A DNA stretch of 64,000 bases from Bacteroidia bacterium (lineage in GTDB: Bacteria > Bacteroidota > Bacteroidia > J057): contig JALEFZ010000049.1 of assembly GCA_022760475.1 (NCBI GenBank), positions 1-64,000 on the forward strand, given 5' to 3'. A program made the position numbers and the translations under genes. Shown here piece by piece: positions 26,644 to 34,889 of this stretch; position 1 is the stretch's first letter; each line of letters begins with the position of its first letter. The notes beneath the pieces were generated by a model. It was not told the DNA's origin, made no database searches, and worked only from the letters and a program-made list of their open reading frames with translations.

Positions 26644-27405
26644 TTAGCCTTCATTCAAATATTTTCTGCCATTTTCCAGGTATCTTTTATAAAAATGAAG
26701 TTTACTGCTATAGGATTGAAGTTGCTTTTCCATTTCCAGATCCATGAATTCAGCCAGTTTTTCGAGGTAATTTAGGAGGGAAGGTTTGTGGTGGTAGTTG
26801 ATTTGGGCAAGCTCAATTTCTCTGGGCAATTGTTCCTGATAACCAAATCTATGAATATGGGTTCCCCTTTCCTGGTCTCGATTTATCATTTGAAATACAA
26901 GGTATTCACGGATGAGTTCAAGGAGTAAATGAAGGCCAATTAAGTGATCAGACCGCATGAATTTCTTGACACATTCATAAAAAAGGAACCAAATCTGATC
27001 GGCTTTTTGACTGATTTTTTTGGTTGTATCCGAATGGGGTTCGAAGGTGGGCAACTCTCCCCATAAAAGCTGGAAAGCTAGAGTAGGGCTTTTGATGGTA
27101 GAATGAAAGACTGAAATATCCAGTTTTTGAATGCCTGTATCTGTTGAAATTATGATCCGTAGGCTGAGTTTGTCAGGAGAAAGGTAAAGCTCTTTTGCTA
27201 TGGGTTCCCCCAATTTGGAAAGGGCTGCCAGGAAGTGATCTGCTTGAATCTCAGAAGCAGGGCTTACGCAGAGCAGGAGGTCGGTATCCGACCAAAAGTC
27301 TACATGTTCGGCTTGTAGTCGTGAGCCGACCAGAACTATGGATCTTACTTCCAACTTAGGCACTTCCAAAAAGAGTGGGGGGATTTCATTTAGCGGTATC
27401 AACAC
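26644..27405 (-). CDS. ANT(6)-like nucleotidyltransferase
   Basis: 253 residues with a Pol-beta-type nucleotidyltransferase core: VLVGSRLQAEHVDFWSDTDLLL (G-S then D-x-D; ~26-46) and a third acidic position in IQKLDISVFH (~95-104). A helical C-terminal half (~130-253) follows, as in AadK/ANT(6) enzymes. Chromosomal homologues are common and may have no role in aminoglycoside modification. It starts 3 bp after the stop of the membrane protein at 27409, so the two are an operon. Confidence 0.8.
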   Translation of the reverse strand: MLIPLNEIPPLFLEVPKLEVRSIVLVGSRLQAEHVDFWSDTDLLLCVSPASEIQADHFLAALSKLGEPIAKELYLSPDKLSLRIIISTDTGIQKLDISVFHSTIKSPTLAFQLLWGELPTFEPHSDTTKKISQKADQIWFLFYECVKKFMRSDHLIGLHLLLELIREYLVFQMINRDQERGTHIHRFGYQEQLPREIELAQINYHHKPSLLNYLEKLAEFMDLEMEKQLQSYSSKLHFYKRYLENGRKYLNEG

Positions 27406-27408
27406 AGT

Positions 27409-27921
27409 TTACTCATTAGCTTCAATCTCGGCTTCCCAAATCTTTTCGAAAAACTTGGTAGAATTATCTGCCTCAAAATTGAAGGCAATGGTTGCGAGGA
27501 GATATCCAAATAGCATCATGCCCAGGGGGGCGAGCGGAACTAAAAAGTGCACCTCTGCTTTAATGGCAGACCAAAGAAAGGCAAAAAAGGCAAGGCCTGT
27601 ACCTCCCATCCAGACAGCCATGAAGATGAGAACCAATTCATGTAGCTGCATTTTTACATGGATTTTACTGCCTTGGTTGGTAGGCTCTATGGTACCTTTG
27701 ATTTGGGGAATGAATGAATTTCTGCTGTGGATGATCCTGCTTACCTGAAAGTTTTCCTTCTTGATAAAGCCCTCATATGCCTTGTGGTCTTTTTTCCTGA
27801 ATAGATAACCCACAGGGCGAAGGGGCTTTTGAGCCTCAACATGTTCATTTAGGCGAATCCTGACCTCTTCATAAGAGAGTTTGGTGTTATAGGTAAGTTT
27901 CCTGACAGGCAGATAATTCAT
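27409..27921 (-). CDS. Two-helix membrane protein, hypothetical
   Basis: 170 residues. The N-terminal ~90 residues are soluble with beta strands (IKGTIEPTNQGSKIHVKMQL), followed by two membrane helices (~96-115 and ~124-146) and a short acidic C-terminus. The layout resembles small PH-like/bPH membrane proteins. It is the first gene of a two-gene unit with the nucleotidyltransferase. No specific family is assigned. Confidence 0.65.
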   Translation of the reverse strand: MNYLPVRKLTYNTKLSYEEVRIRLNEHVEAQKPLRPVGYLFRKKDHKAYEGFIKKENFQVSRIIHSRNSFIPQIKGTIEPTNQGSKIHVKMQLHELVLIFMAVWMGGTGLAFFAFLWSAIKAEVHFLVPLAPLGMMLFGYLLATIAFNFEADNSTKFFEKIWEAEIEANE

Positions 27922-28053
27922 GTACTCGATATTTCCTCTTTGTTGCTAAAGATCGGAAAAATGTAATTGAGGTTGAAAATTTCCAAGGGAAATTGTAATC
28001 CTGAAAACTGGATTAATTCCTTTCGGAGGCAAACATCAATAGCTTATTTTCTT

Positions 28054-28312
28054 TTAAATAACCCAAATTGCCAGTTGTGCTATATGCTTTTATTTGCTAA
28101 AGATAAAGCTGTCAATATCTGACAGCCTAAGATTTCAGTCCGGGGAACCTAAACTCTCATTTCGGTCTTAAGCGAGAAACCTACTTAGCCTACCAGATAG
28201 ATCTCTCACTAAGGTTCGAGAGGACATGTTCCATTCAAAACGAAAGCTAGGCATGAATCGAAATGGCATTTACCTTTTGGATACCCTTAACGGGTAAATT
28301 GGGTTAAATAAT
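28054..28312 (+). repeat. MITE-like intergenic repeat, copy 2 (full length)
   Basis: About 259 bp in the same orientation as copy 1, with ends TTAAATAACCCAAATTGCC (28054-28072) and the inverted end AATTGGGTTAAATAATAA (28298-28315). It shares ATGCTTTTATTTGC, CGGTCTTAAGCGAGAAA, AGATCTCTCACTAA, ATGGCATTTACC with the other copies. It fills most of the 441-bp gap between 27921 and 28363, where I see no gene. Confidence 0.75.
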
Positions 28313-28362
28313 AAAACTTAACCGGAGTCAATTAGATTTGTATAGATGCCCTATTAATAACA

Positions 28363-28881
28363 TTACTTGATCAATTTTATCATTAGTGTTGTTCTGCGAA
28401 AATTCCGGTTTTCATCCTCGTATTTATGGCCTGTTCTTTCCCAAATTTCGAGATATATTTTTCCTTTTTGCCCCCTTACCAGCTCTTTGTAGCTTTGATA
28501 AGCCTCAAATACTAAAAAGGCATCTTCTTCCCCTTGGTAATATTCCCCTTCATCGTTTTTTACATTGATTCCAGCCATGATATTTTTGCGGTATTCATGT
28601 TTGTGGAAAAATTTCCTCGCTTTATACCTTTTGTATTTAGTCCGATTTGTTGTAGTTCTCCAATAGGTAAACCCGTTTGGGAGAAAGACAATTGCTTTTG
28701 AAAATGGTTTATTCCAGGTAGTTTCTTCTTGCCAGTTTTTCAATTTGGGATGGTAAGTCCATTTTTTAAAGGCTTTTACGGCGTATTCACTTGAGCTGTC
28801 TACCTGAGAGAAAGAATGGCTTTGGAAGGATATTGTCAGAATACTTGAAACAAGGATAATTCTTAAAATTTTCTTTGTCAT
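28363..28881 (-). CDS. Exported hypothetical protein
   Basis: 172 residues from the ATG at 28881, which gives a signal peptide (MTKKILRIILVSSILTI..., ending SFSQ at residue ~26); the upstream extension has no such feature. The mature part is Lys/Tyr-rich (TYHPKLKNWQEE, NRTKYKRYKARKFFHK) with a probable single beta domain. No family is recognised. The stop is 50 bp from the repeat element. Confidence 0.65.
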   Translation of the reverse strand: MTKKILRIILVSSILTISFQSHSFSQVDSSSEYAVKAFKKWTYHPKLKNWQEETTWNKPFSKAIVFLPNGFTYWRTTTNRTKYKRYKARKFFHKHEYRKNIMAGINVKNDEGEYYQGEEDAFLVFEAYQSYKELVRGQKGKIYLEIWERTGHKYEDENRNFRRTTLMIKLIK

Positions 28882-29002
28882 CTCTGTAGAGATTTGGGTT
28901 TGAGATTCATTTTCAAATAAAGGAACAAAAGGAATAATGCCATGTGAAAAGTTGACGTTTCTAAGAAATTGAAATAACATTCAGCGTGGTTTTCTGGTAA
29001 TA

Positions 29003-29413
29003 TTACCTCTCCCAACGATCACTCTTCGAGATGAGTTCCTCCAACACCCCCAAATCCACCTGTTCGAGGCGTTTGATGTACAGGCATCCTTTTCCGCATC
29101 GATGCTCTCCGAGCTTTGCCAAGAGTTCATCTTCTTGATTGATGTCATACATCAGGTAAATGCTGAGATGGGCTTTTCCGGGCGAAAAGCCTGTATGGAA
29201 CCATTCATGTTCCTCCCCATTTTTACGCTTGTAGCTATACTTTCCAAAGCCTACGATGCTTTTACCCCAGATTTTGGGTTCCTTCCCTGTAATTTTTTCC
29301 ATGAGTTGGAGCAAGACTTTGCTGTCTGCTTTTCTCACTTTATTGGGAACAGCCTCGATGAATTCATTGACATCTTTATCGGTCTCGGCATTGACGAGTT
29401 TCTTTTTTGCCAT
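29003..29413 (-). CDS. DUF1801 domain protein
   Basis: 136 residues from the ATG at 29413; the upstream in-frame start adds 36 residues not found in the family. Motifs of DUF1801 (YdhG-like): DVNEFIEAVPNKVRKADSKVLLQLME, KIWGKSIVGFGKYSYK (~55-70), FSPGKAHLSIYLMYD (~80-94) and CGKGCLYIKRLEQVDLGVLEELI (~110-132). Small cytoplasmic fold of unknown biochemical role. The palindrome at 29486 lies 73 bp upstream. Confidence 0.85.
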   Translation of the reverse strand: MAKKKLVNAETDKDVNEFIEAVPNKVRKADSKVLLQLMEKITGKEPKIWGKSIVGFGKYSYKRKNGEEHEWFHTGFSPGKAHLSIYLMYDINQEDELLAKLGEHRCGKGCLYIKRLEQVDLGVLEELISKSDRWER

Positions 29414-29485
29414 GAGGAAATGGGGTTTAGATGGGGTATTTGGCTTTCCAAGCCTTGATTTGTTAGCCTTTTTGACATCTAGCCT

Positions 29486-29507
29486 TGTCAGGGTTATAAC
29501 CCTGACA
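29486..29507. promoter_or_regulatory. Perfect 22-bp palindrome
   Basis: TGTCAGGGTTA followed by its exact reverse complement, with a further CAGGGTTAAG directly after it. It lies upstream of the DUF1801 gene and 200 bp before the sigma factor gene. It may be an operator or the core of a dispersed palindromic repeat; similar CTGACAGGGTT palindromes recur in Bacteroidota genomes in my recollection. Confidence 0.5.
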
Positions 29508-29705
29508 GGGTTAAGGATCAAAATATAAATATTTTACCCCTATACCCTGTCGCCAGAGCTTTCCAGGAAAGAAATATCGATCCCCAACCTGGTCTAAATT
29601 TTAATCAAATAGCACTTATTTCCATTTAGCAAGCCCTACTAACCAACAACTTTCCCAAAAAAAACTATTTTTAGCATTACGTTTTACCTTAGTCCGGGAA
29701 CAAAG

Positions 29706-30305
29706 ATGAAAATGGCTAAAAGTTATTCTGATCAAGAGTTGATCGAACGCATCAAGGCAGGCGGCCATGCTTGTGAGGAAGCCATGGGCTTCATCTACAA
29801 GCAATACGTCGACGAAGTAGTAGCCTATCTGACCCGAAGGCAGTTTGATGGAGAGGAGGCAAGAGATGTAGTTCAGGATGCTGTGATCAATTTATTGATG
29901 GGAGTACAACAGGGTAAATTTTTAGGAAACAGTTCTTTAAAGACCTATCTCTATGCCATCAGCAAGAACCTGTGGCTCAGAAGACTGAGACGTAAAGGGA
30001 CTGAAGATGCCTACATCCAAAAACAGGACGAAACAGATGTAGACCATACTTCTCCTGAGGTGCTGATCATGGAAGAAGACCAAAGGTCTGGAGTGAGTGA
30101 GATCCTTGCCAAGCTCAAAGAAAGGTGCCGCGAAGTCCTTCTGATGTGGAGTCAAAAATACTCCATGAAGGAAATCGCCCAAACCCTCGGCTATAGCAAT
30201 GATCAGGTCGTACGCAATAAAAAGAATCATTGCATGAAAGAGCTGAAGGAAAAAGTACGTAACAATCCCCATATCAGACAGCTGATTCATGATTGGGTTA
30301 ATTAG
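29706..30305 (+). CDS. ECF-type RNA polymerase sigma factor
   Basis: 199 residues, sigma-70 family. Region 2 spans ~25-100 (FIYKQYVDEVVAYLTRR, EARDVVQDAVINLL, TYLYAISKNLWLRRLRR), and region 4 ~125-185 (KLKERCREVLLMWSQKYSMKEIAQTLGYSNDQVVRNKKNHCMKEL). Shorter linker than housekeeping sigma. It is followed after 8 bp by a membrane-anchored TPR protein with an N-terminal zinc-free anti-sigma-like segment, so a sigma/regulator pair is likely. The target promoters cannot be read from this window. Confidence 0.9.
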   Translation: MKMAKSYSDQELIERIKAGGHACEEAMGFIYKQYVDEVVAYLTRRQFDGEEARDVVQDAVINLLMGVQQGKFLGNSSLKTYLYAISKNLWLRRLRRKGTEDAYIQKQDETDVDHTSPEVLIMEEDQRSGVSEILAKLKERCREVLLMWSQKYSMKEIAQTLGYSNDQVVRNKKNHCMKELKEKVRNNPHIRQLIHDWVN

Positions 30306-30313
30306 GTAGCACA

Positions 30314-31024
30314 ATGGAAGACAAGACTTTTGAAAGAATAGAAGCCTATCTCTCCGGAGAATTGAGCCAGGAGGCAAAAACAGCCTTCGAAGCTAACATA
30401 CAGGCTGATCCCTCCCTTGCAGAAGAAGTGGCCCTCCAAAGGGATACCCACCAACTGCTTGCGCTGGGAAATCAATTGACATATAAAGACAAACTGAAAG
30501 CAATCGACTCAGAAATGAGGGCTAATGCCACAGTCCGTCCACTTTTTGGAAATGCCAGGATGTGGCTTGCCGCCGCCGCAGTATTGATCGCTGTGAGTGT
30601 CCTGCTGTGGAACCTATCCATACCAGGTGGCAATAGCTATATGAATGAATTCTCCGCATATCCGGATTTGACCTCCATGAGGAATGACACCCTCGATGAC
30701 CTCAAAACCGGGATGATCGCTTATTCAAATGAAAAATATGACATTGCTGAGAGCTATTTGAGTAAGTACCTGAATGAGAATCCAGATCAAGGCTTTGTAC
30801 ATTTTTACCTTGGGAATACCTACATGGCGCTCAATCAAGCTTCAAAAGCAGTTGATGAGTTCAGGCAGGTAGAAAGCCCCAAATGGAAACAGCCAGCTGA
30901 TTGGTACCTCGCATTAGCCTTGGGAGCAAGTGAGCAAAAAGAAGAAGCTCAGCAACTGTTGAAGCGAATCGCAAGCGACAATGATCACGCCTACAAAGAA
31001 CAGGCAGAGGAGCTGCTTAAATAA
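30314..31024 (+). CDS. Anti-sigma-like membrane protein with TPR domain
   Basis: 236 residues. The first ~60 residues (FERIEAYLSGELSQEAKTAFEAN) look like a short anti-sigma N-terminus, as in Bacteroidota sigma-interacting proteins. Residues ~77-96 form one membrane helix (WLAAAAVLIAVSVLLWNL). The periplasmic part (~135-236) holds TPRs: AIAYSNEKYDIAESYLSKYL-type units and FVHFYLGNTYMALNQASKAV (~155-175). It may sense and hold the upstream sigma factor; it has no ZAS cysteines. Operon with the sigma gene (8 bp gap). Confidence 0.75.
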   Translation: MEDKTFERIEAYLSGELSQEAKTAFEANIQADPSLAEEVALQRDTHQLLALGNQLTYKDKLKAIDSEMRANATVRPLFGNARMWLAAAAVLIAVSVLLWNLSIPGGNSYMNEFSAYPDLTSMRNDTLDDLKTGMIAYSNEKYDIAESYLSKYLNENPDQGFVHFYLGNTYMALNQASKAVDEFRQVESPKWKQPADWYLALALGASEQKEEAQQLLKRIASDNDHAYKEQAEELLK

Positions 31025-31035
31025 AAGATTGATTG

Positions 31036-31172
31036 TAAAGGCCAGTTTTTAGTAGTCGAAAAACCTCATTTCGGCATCCTTCGGGCTATATTTTCCAAAA
31101 TCCAGCATCAAAAAGCCTCGATGTAGTACCACTATATCTACCTTTTTATCTCTGGCTTTTAAAAACTGACTC
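31036..31172. repeat. Inverted-repeat-bounded element between convergent genes
   Basis: GCCAGTTTTTAGTA (31041-31054) is an imperfect inverted match of TTTTAAAAACTGAC (31157-31170). Read on the minus strand, the interior has a 40-codon stretch without a start that ends in a stop next to the left end. The element lies just beyond the stops of the TPR gene and the DUF2357 gene. It is probably a dispersed intergenic element or a relic of one; no other full copy is in the window. Confidence 0.4.
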
Positions 31173-31204
31173 TAAAAAATACCGAATTCAATATGCTCAA
31201 CTAC

Positions 31205-33265
31205 TTAACTGGCCTTTTTTATGATTTCTAAAATCTCTTCTGCAGATTTTGATTGCTCAATCGAAAATTCATTGCCCAGAAACCGAACAATGATTGTTTG
31301 ATCAAATGTTACCAAATACCGGATACCTTTCAATTTAAAAACAAGCCCATTTTTATCCCAGTAAGCATTTGAGTCTATTTTTACAGTTTCTTGCCACAAC
31401 CTAAGTCCAAGGTAACTTGGTGTCCAAAGCAGGTGAAGTAACCCATATCTCAACGCTGCATCTAGAGCTCCGATAGAACATTCTTCTGGTATTACTCCTT
31501 CTCCATTGAGGGCTATAAATTCATCTGTTTCCCAGCCACGCCTATTTTCATTCCAAAATCCTGTGATTCGATTATTCGTATCATTGGTTTTTATGTACTG
31601 GGAAAAACGCTCTATAGAGAGATGCTGTTCGCGTTTGTCATAATTAACCATTCGCTCAAATAGTGCTTCGCCAGGTGCATTCAATATTTCATCAAGCCAC
31701 TCTCGGAGTAATTCGTTGTTGGAATAGGAGGAGGGGTATAAAGGAATGGCACCAATGCCTTCTTTCCTTAATTGGAGAAATTGCTCCGAAGTCCTGAACT
31801 TTTCCTGTTCTCCTGGATAGGGAAAAAGAATGGCTCCACCAAGGGCTTTCTGAGCAATTGCCCCCTCTGGCAAGTGGATGAGTTGAGGAATCAAGGCATC
31901 TCGATAACGATGTAGTTGATTCAGTGCTTCGCGAGGAGCGACAAAACCACCATCCTTGTCTTGTGAAGTTGCCTTTACCTGAAACTTCATATCCATCAAG
32001 AAAATGAATGGAGTATTGAAATGCTTTCTGTTGATTTCCAGCCAAATATCAGGCTTTTGTTTCCCACTGGACGTAGAAACTTCCCTTTGATACCAAATAT
32101 CAATGGTGCTTTCTCCATCGGTCAATTCATAAGTGAAACGGATTTGTTGGCCATGTGATAACCTGCTTATTCCCTTGCCTTGTTCAAATTGAAGTAGATT
32201 TTGATAGCTGAGTTGACCAGCTGTCAGTTCACCTATAAGGGCTGCCACTTTAAGGAATGCCCATGACTCATACAACTGTGGAAGGTCTTTCAGGCTGTCT
32301 TTATTTTTCAACAAGAGTCGGACACTGCTTCGCTTCAGAAGGGGGAGGAAACACGCGTACCAGCGTCGATAAGCAATGGGAAGGTGATTAGGAACAGTTA
32401 AATGTTGGGCTGGACTTATCTCAGAGAAATTACGGTGAAGGAAGGAATCCAAAAATGATTTTAGCTTAATGTCCTGATAAATGTTGCCCAAACTACTTCT
32501 CAGTACTTTCAGGTTGTGTAACACCCATCTGTTCAAGTGGATGTTTCGACTTCTGGTCTTTTCGGCTGCCCAAATACGATTCTGATGGCTTTTTCTGAAT
32601 ACCTTTTGCCTAAATTGTTTGTTGGGTACATTCTTTAACCATTTATGAGAAAAATGCCATTCCTCCTCGATATGCTGTTCGAGAAAATGGGAAGCTTCAT
32701 AAAATTCATCTAAAGATTTTTCTTCGGAGACTTCTATTTTCCAGTCAATCTTAAACCAGGGAATGGACCTTTGATAGACATGAGAAAGAGGTTTGCTTAT
32801 AGACCTGCTAAGTCCCAGCATCCAGTTTTCCAACTCACTGACCATATGGTTTTGTTCTTTCTTATATGGCAGGTTGGGAGGAACTACCTCGGTCTGAAGG
32901 CCCCAGATTAACTCCTCATTCCCATCTATTAGAATGAGGTGCATTTCTCCTACCCATTGTTGGCTATTCCACTGCGCCATGAAAATTTTATCATTAAGGG
33001 CAGGGGTATTGAGAACGATGTCTTTTTGATTTCTGATCACAAACCGAAAGGGAGGCTTGGGCTTGTCTTTTCCCTTAATGAATATAAAATCAAAATCCTG
33101 ATGGGTGGCAAAAAAGGCATTTTGGCTGGAATGAAAACTATTTTTTTGGAGGGGAATACCTTCGACCTCAAATTTTATGTTTGATGCAAAAGAGGAAAGG
33201 CCCGCTTGTCTTGACCTGATGACAACCGAGCCTTTTTGGGGATCTCTAAATACGAGCTCCCGCAC
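31205..33265 (-). CDS. DUF2357 / PD-(D/E)XK (McrC-like) nuclease
   Basis: 686 residues. The N-terminal half (~1-300) is the DUF2357 part. A PD-(D/E)XK nuclease core spans ~325-465: Glu333 in LYESWAFLK, Asp406 in KPDIW, Asp425 and Lys427 in LMDMKF, then a Gln450-x-x-x-Tyr454-Arg segment (NQLHRYRDA), all intact. The C-terminal ~150 residues are a further domain with no clear assignment. Homologues usually work as the McrC partner of a McrB-type AAA+ GTPase in type IV restriction. No McrB is nearby. The GTG start at 33263-33265 shares a base with the cytochrome c stop, so the two are translationally coupled. Anti-phage function is inferred, not shown. Confidence 0.8.
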   Translation of the reverse strand: MRELVFRDPQKGSVVIRSRQAGLSSFASNIKFEVEGIPLQKNSFHSSQNAFFATHQDFDFIFIKGKDKPKPPFRFVIRNQKDIVLNTPALNDKIFMAQWNSQQWVGEMHLILIDGNEELIWGLQTEVVPPNLPYKKEQNHMVSELENWMLGLSRSISKPLSHVYQRSIPWFKIDWKIEVSEEKSLDEFYEASHFLEQHIEEEWHFSHKWLKNVPNKQFRQKVFRKSHQNRIWAAEKTRSRNIHLNRWVLHNLKVLRSSLGNIYQDIKLKSFLDSFLHRNFSEISPAQHLTVPNHLPIAYRRWYACFLPLLKRSSVRLLLKNKDSLKDLPQLYESWAFLKVAALIGELTAGQLSYQNLLQFEQGKGISRLSHGQQIRFTYELTDGESTIDIWYQREVSTSSGKQKPDIWLEINRKHFNTPFIFLMDMKFQVKATSQDKDGGFVAPREALNQLHRYRDALIPQLIHLPEGAIAQKALGGAILFPYPGEQEKFRTSEQFLQLRKEGIGAIPLYPSSYSNNELLREWLDEILNAPGEALFERMVNYDKREQHLSIERFSQYIKTNDTNNRITGFWNENRRGWETDEFIALNGEGVIPEECSIGALDAALRYGLLHLLWTPSYLGLRLWQETVKIDSNAYWDKNGLVFKLKGIRYLVTFDQTIIVRFLGNEFSIEQSKSAEEILEIIKKAS

Positions 33266-33915
33266 TATTTCTTACGAATATTTTTGTTGATGAAGGCAAT
33301 TACAGCAGCGATTCCTGCTTCGTCATAACCGGGTACATCCTTATAGGCAGGCATGGCGTTTTTGCCATTCTGGATAAGGTTGGTCATTTCTGCCTCGCTA
33401 AGCTGGGATTCCTGGAGGTTCTTTGCCCCCGATTTCGCCAGGTTTCCTTGCTCACCATGACAAACTACGCAGTTTCTGGAATAGAGTGCCTGACCATGGG
33501 CAATGAGGTCATACCCTTCAGCAGTTGGGTCTGTGATTTCTTGTGCCAATGGAGTTTCTTCTACGCCAACTTTATTCATCTCGGCAAGGCCGTAGGCACC
33601 CACGATCAACAATACCGACAAGACGGCCAGTAGCTTATTTTCCCTCCTGAAGCCGATGACAGCTACTGGAATAGAAGCCAATACAAGCGCAATCTTAATG
33701 ATGAGCATGGTATTGATCTGAGCTACATTGATCAACAACCCAATACCTGTTGCCAGAAACAGGAAACTGATGATCATTTCAGGGATGCGAGTAGCCTTTG
33801 TTAATTTTTGAAGTCCTTCTTTCCTATTCAATAAAAGCATGACAGCCTTGATCAGATAAAGGACCAGGAAAAGAATTACTGCTAGCCTGTGTGTGTGGAG
33901 GAGACCTGTATACAT
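33265..33915 (-). CDS. Membrane-anchored cytochrome c (SirB-like membrane part)
   Basis: 216 residues. Four membrane helices (~8-115: VILFLVLYLIKAVMLLL, ISFLFLATGIGLLINV, MLIIKIALVLASIPVAVI, LLAVLSVLLIVGAYGLA) resemble SirB/DUF420-like modules. The C-terminal ~135-210 is a class I cytochrome c domain with CVVCHG (haem C-x-x-C-H) and NAMPAY (axial Met). It would transfer electrons at the periplasmic face of the inner membrane. It is directly upstream of, and overlaps by one base, the DUF2357 nuclease gene. Confidence 0.85.
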   Translation of the reverse strand: MYTGLLHTHRLAVILFLVLYLIKAVMLLLNRKEGLQKLTKATRIPEMIISFLFLATGIGLLINVAQINTMLIIKIALVLASIPVAVIGFRRENKLLAVLSVLLIVGAYGLAEMNKVGVEETPLAQEITDPTAEGYDLIAHGQALYSRNCVVCHGEQGNLAKSGAKNLQESQLSEAEMTNLIQNGKNAMPAYKDVPGYDEAGIAAVIAFINKNIRKK

Positions 33916-34062
33916 AAGTTTTTTCTAAGTTGTTTCAGACTTTTGTGAGACCTTTAATCTTTATCTCGTCTTCAAAAATAACATTTCCCAATAAAATACT
34001 CAGTGGAATTGGTATTTTCGTGGGTCAATTCCTTTTTTTTCTGAAAACCGAACTGCTTAAAC

Positions 34063-34875
34063 ATGGATCTTAGTGTATTTTTAACTGCTGATGGCTTGAT
34101 AAGTTTGTTTACCCTCACGATGATGGAAATTATCCTGGGGATTGACAATATCGTGTTTATCTCGATTGTAGCAGGAAAACTTCCAGAAAGCCAGCAGGCT
34201 AGGGCAAGGACACTTGGATTGACCATGGCACTGGTTTTCAGGATATTGTTGCTGCTTTCCATCAACTGGATTGTAGGCCTTACCTATACCGTTATCAATC
34301 CGCTTGAATTGCTTGGCCTTGAACTTTCCAAACACATGATGGAGAGCTTTGCCTTGAGCTGGAGGGACTTGATCCTGATTGCAGGGGGAATCTTTTTGAT
34401 GACCAATACCATCAATGAGATGCACCACAAACTTGAAGGAGAGGATGAGTCAGGGGAGGAAGGCATCAAAGAAGGTTCTTTTTGGTCAATCGTAGCGCAG
34501 ATCATAGCCTTGGATATTGTATTCTCCTTTGATTCAATTTTGACGGCTGTAGGCCTGGTTGATCACATTGAAATCATGATTGCAGCGGTTATTATTTCCC
34601 TTGGAATCATGTTGGCAGCTTCGGGAGCTATCAGCAACTTCATCAACCGCCGCCCAACCATGAAAATGTTGGCCTTATCATTTTTGATGCTCATTGGCTT
34701 TATGTTAGTCGCCGAAGGCTTTGAACAACATATTGATAAAGGTTATATTTATTTCGCTATGGCATTTTCATTCATCGTGGAATTACTGAACAGCAGGATA
34801 AGAAAGGGCAAAAACATCGAACCTGTCCAACTGCGAGAAAGGTTCCGTGACGATGAGGACGAACAATCATCATAA
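34063..34875 (+). CDS. TerC-family membrane protein
   Basis: 270 residues with seven or so membrane helices. The signature acidic residues are in MMEIILGIDNIVFIS (~21-35) and ALDIVFSFDSILTAVGL (~150-166), and a loop with ESQQARARTLGLTMALV. TerC/Alx proteins transport or sense metals, in particular manganese efflux during metalation of exported proteins. No yybP-ykoY (manganese) riboswitch is visible in the 147-bp gap upstream. The next gene, a permease, starts 15 bp later. Confidence 0.9.
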   Translation: MDLSVFLTADGLISLFTLTMMEIILGIDNIVFISIVAGKLPESQQARARTLGLTMALVFRILLLLSINWIVGLTYTVINPLELLGLELSKHMMESFALSWRDLILIAGGIFLMTNTINEMHHKLEGEDESGEEGIKEGSFWSIVAQIIALDIVFSFDSILTAVGLVDHIEIMIAAVIISLGIMLAASGAISNFINRRPTMKMLALSFLMLIGFMLVAEGFEQHIDKGYIYFAMAFSFIVELLNSRIRKGKNIEPVQLRERFRDDEDEQSS

Positions 34876-34889
34876 ATCCGACTTAGCCA

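Noticed and set aside
33916-34062. yybP-ykoY manganese riboswitch in front of terC
   Set aside because: The 147-bp gap shows no conserved stem arrangement of that class.
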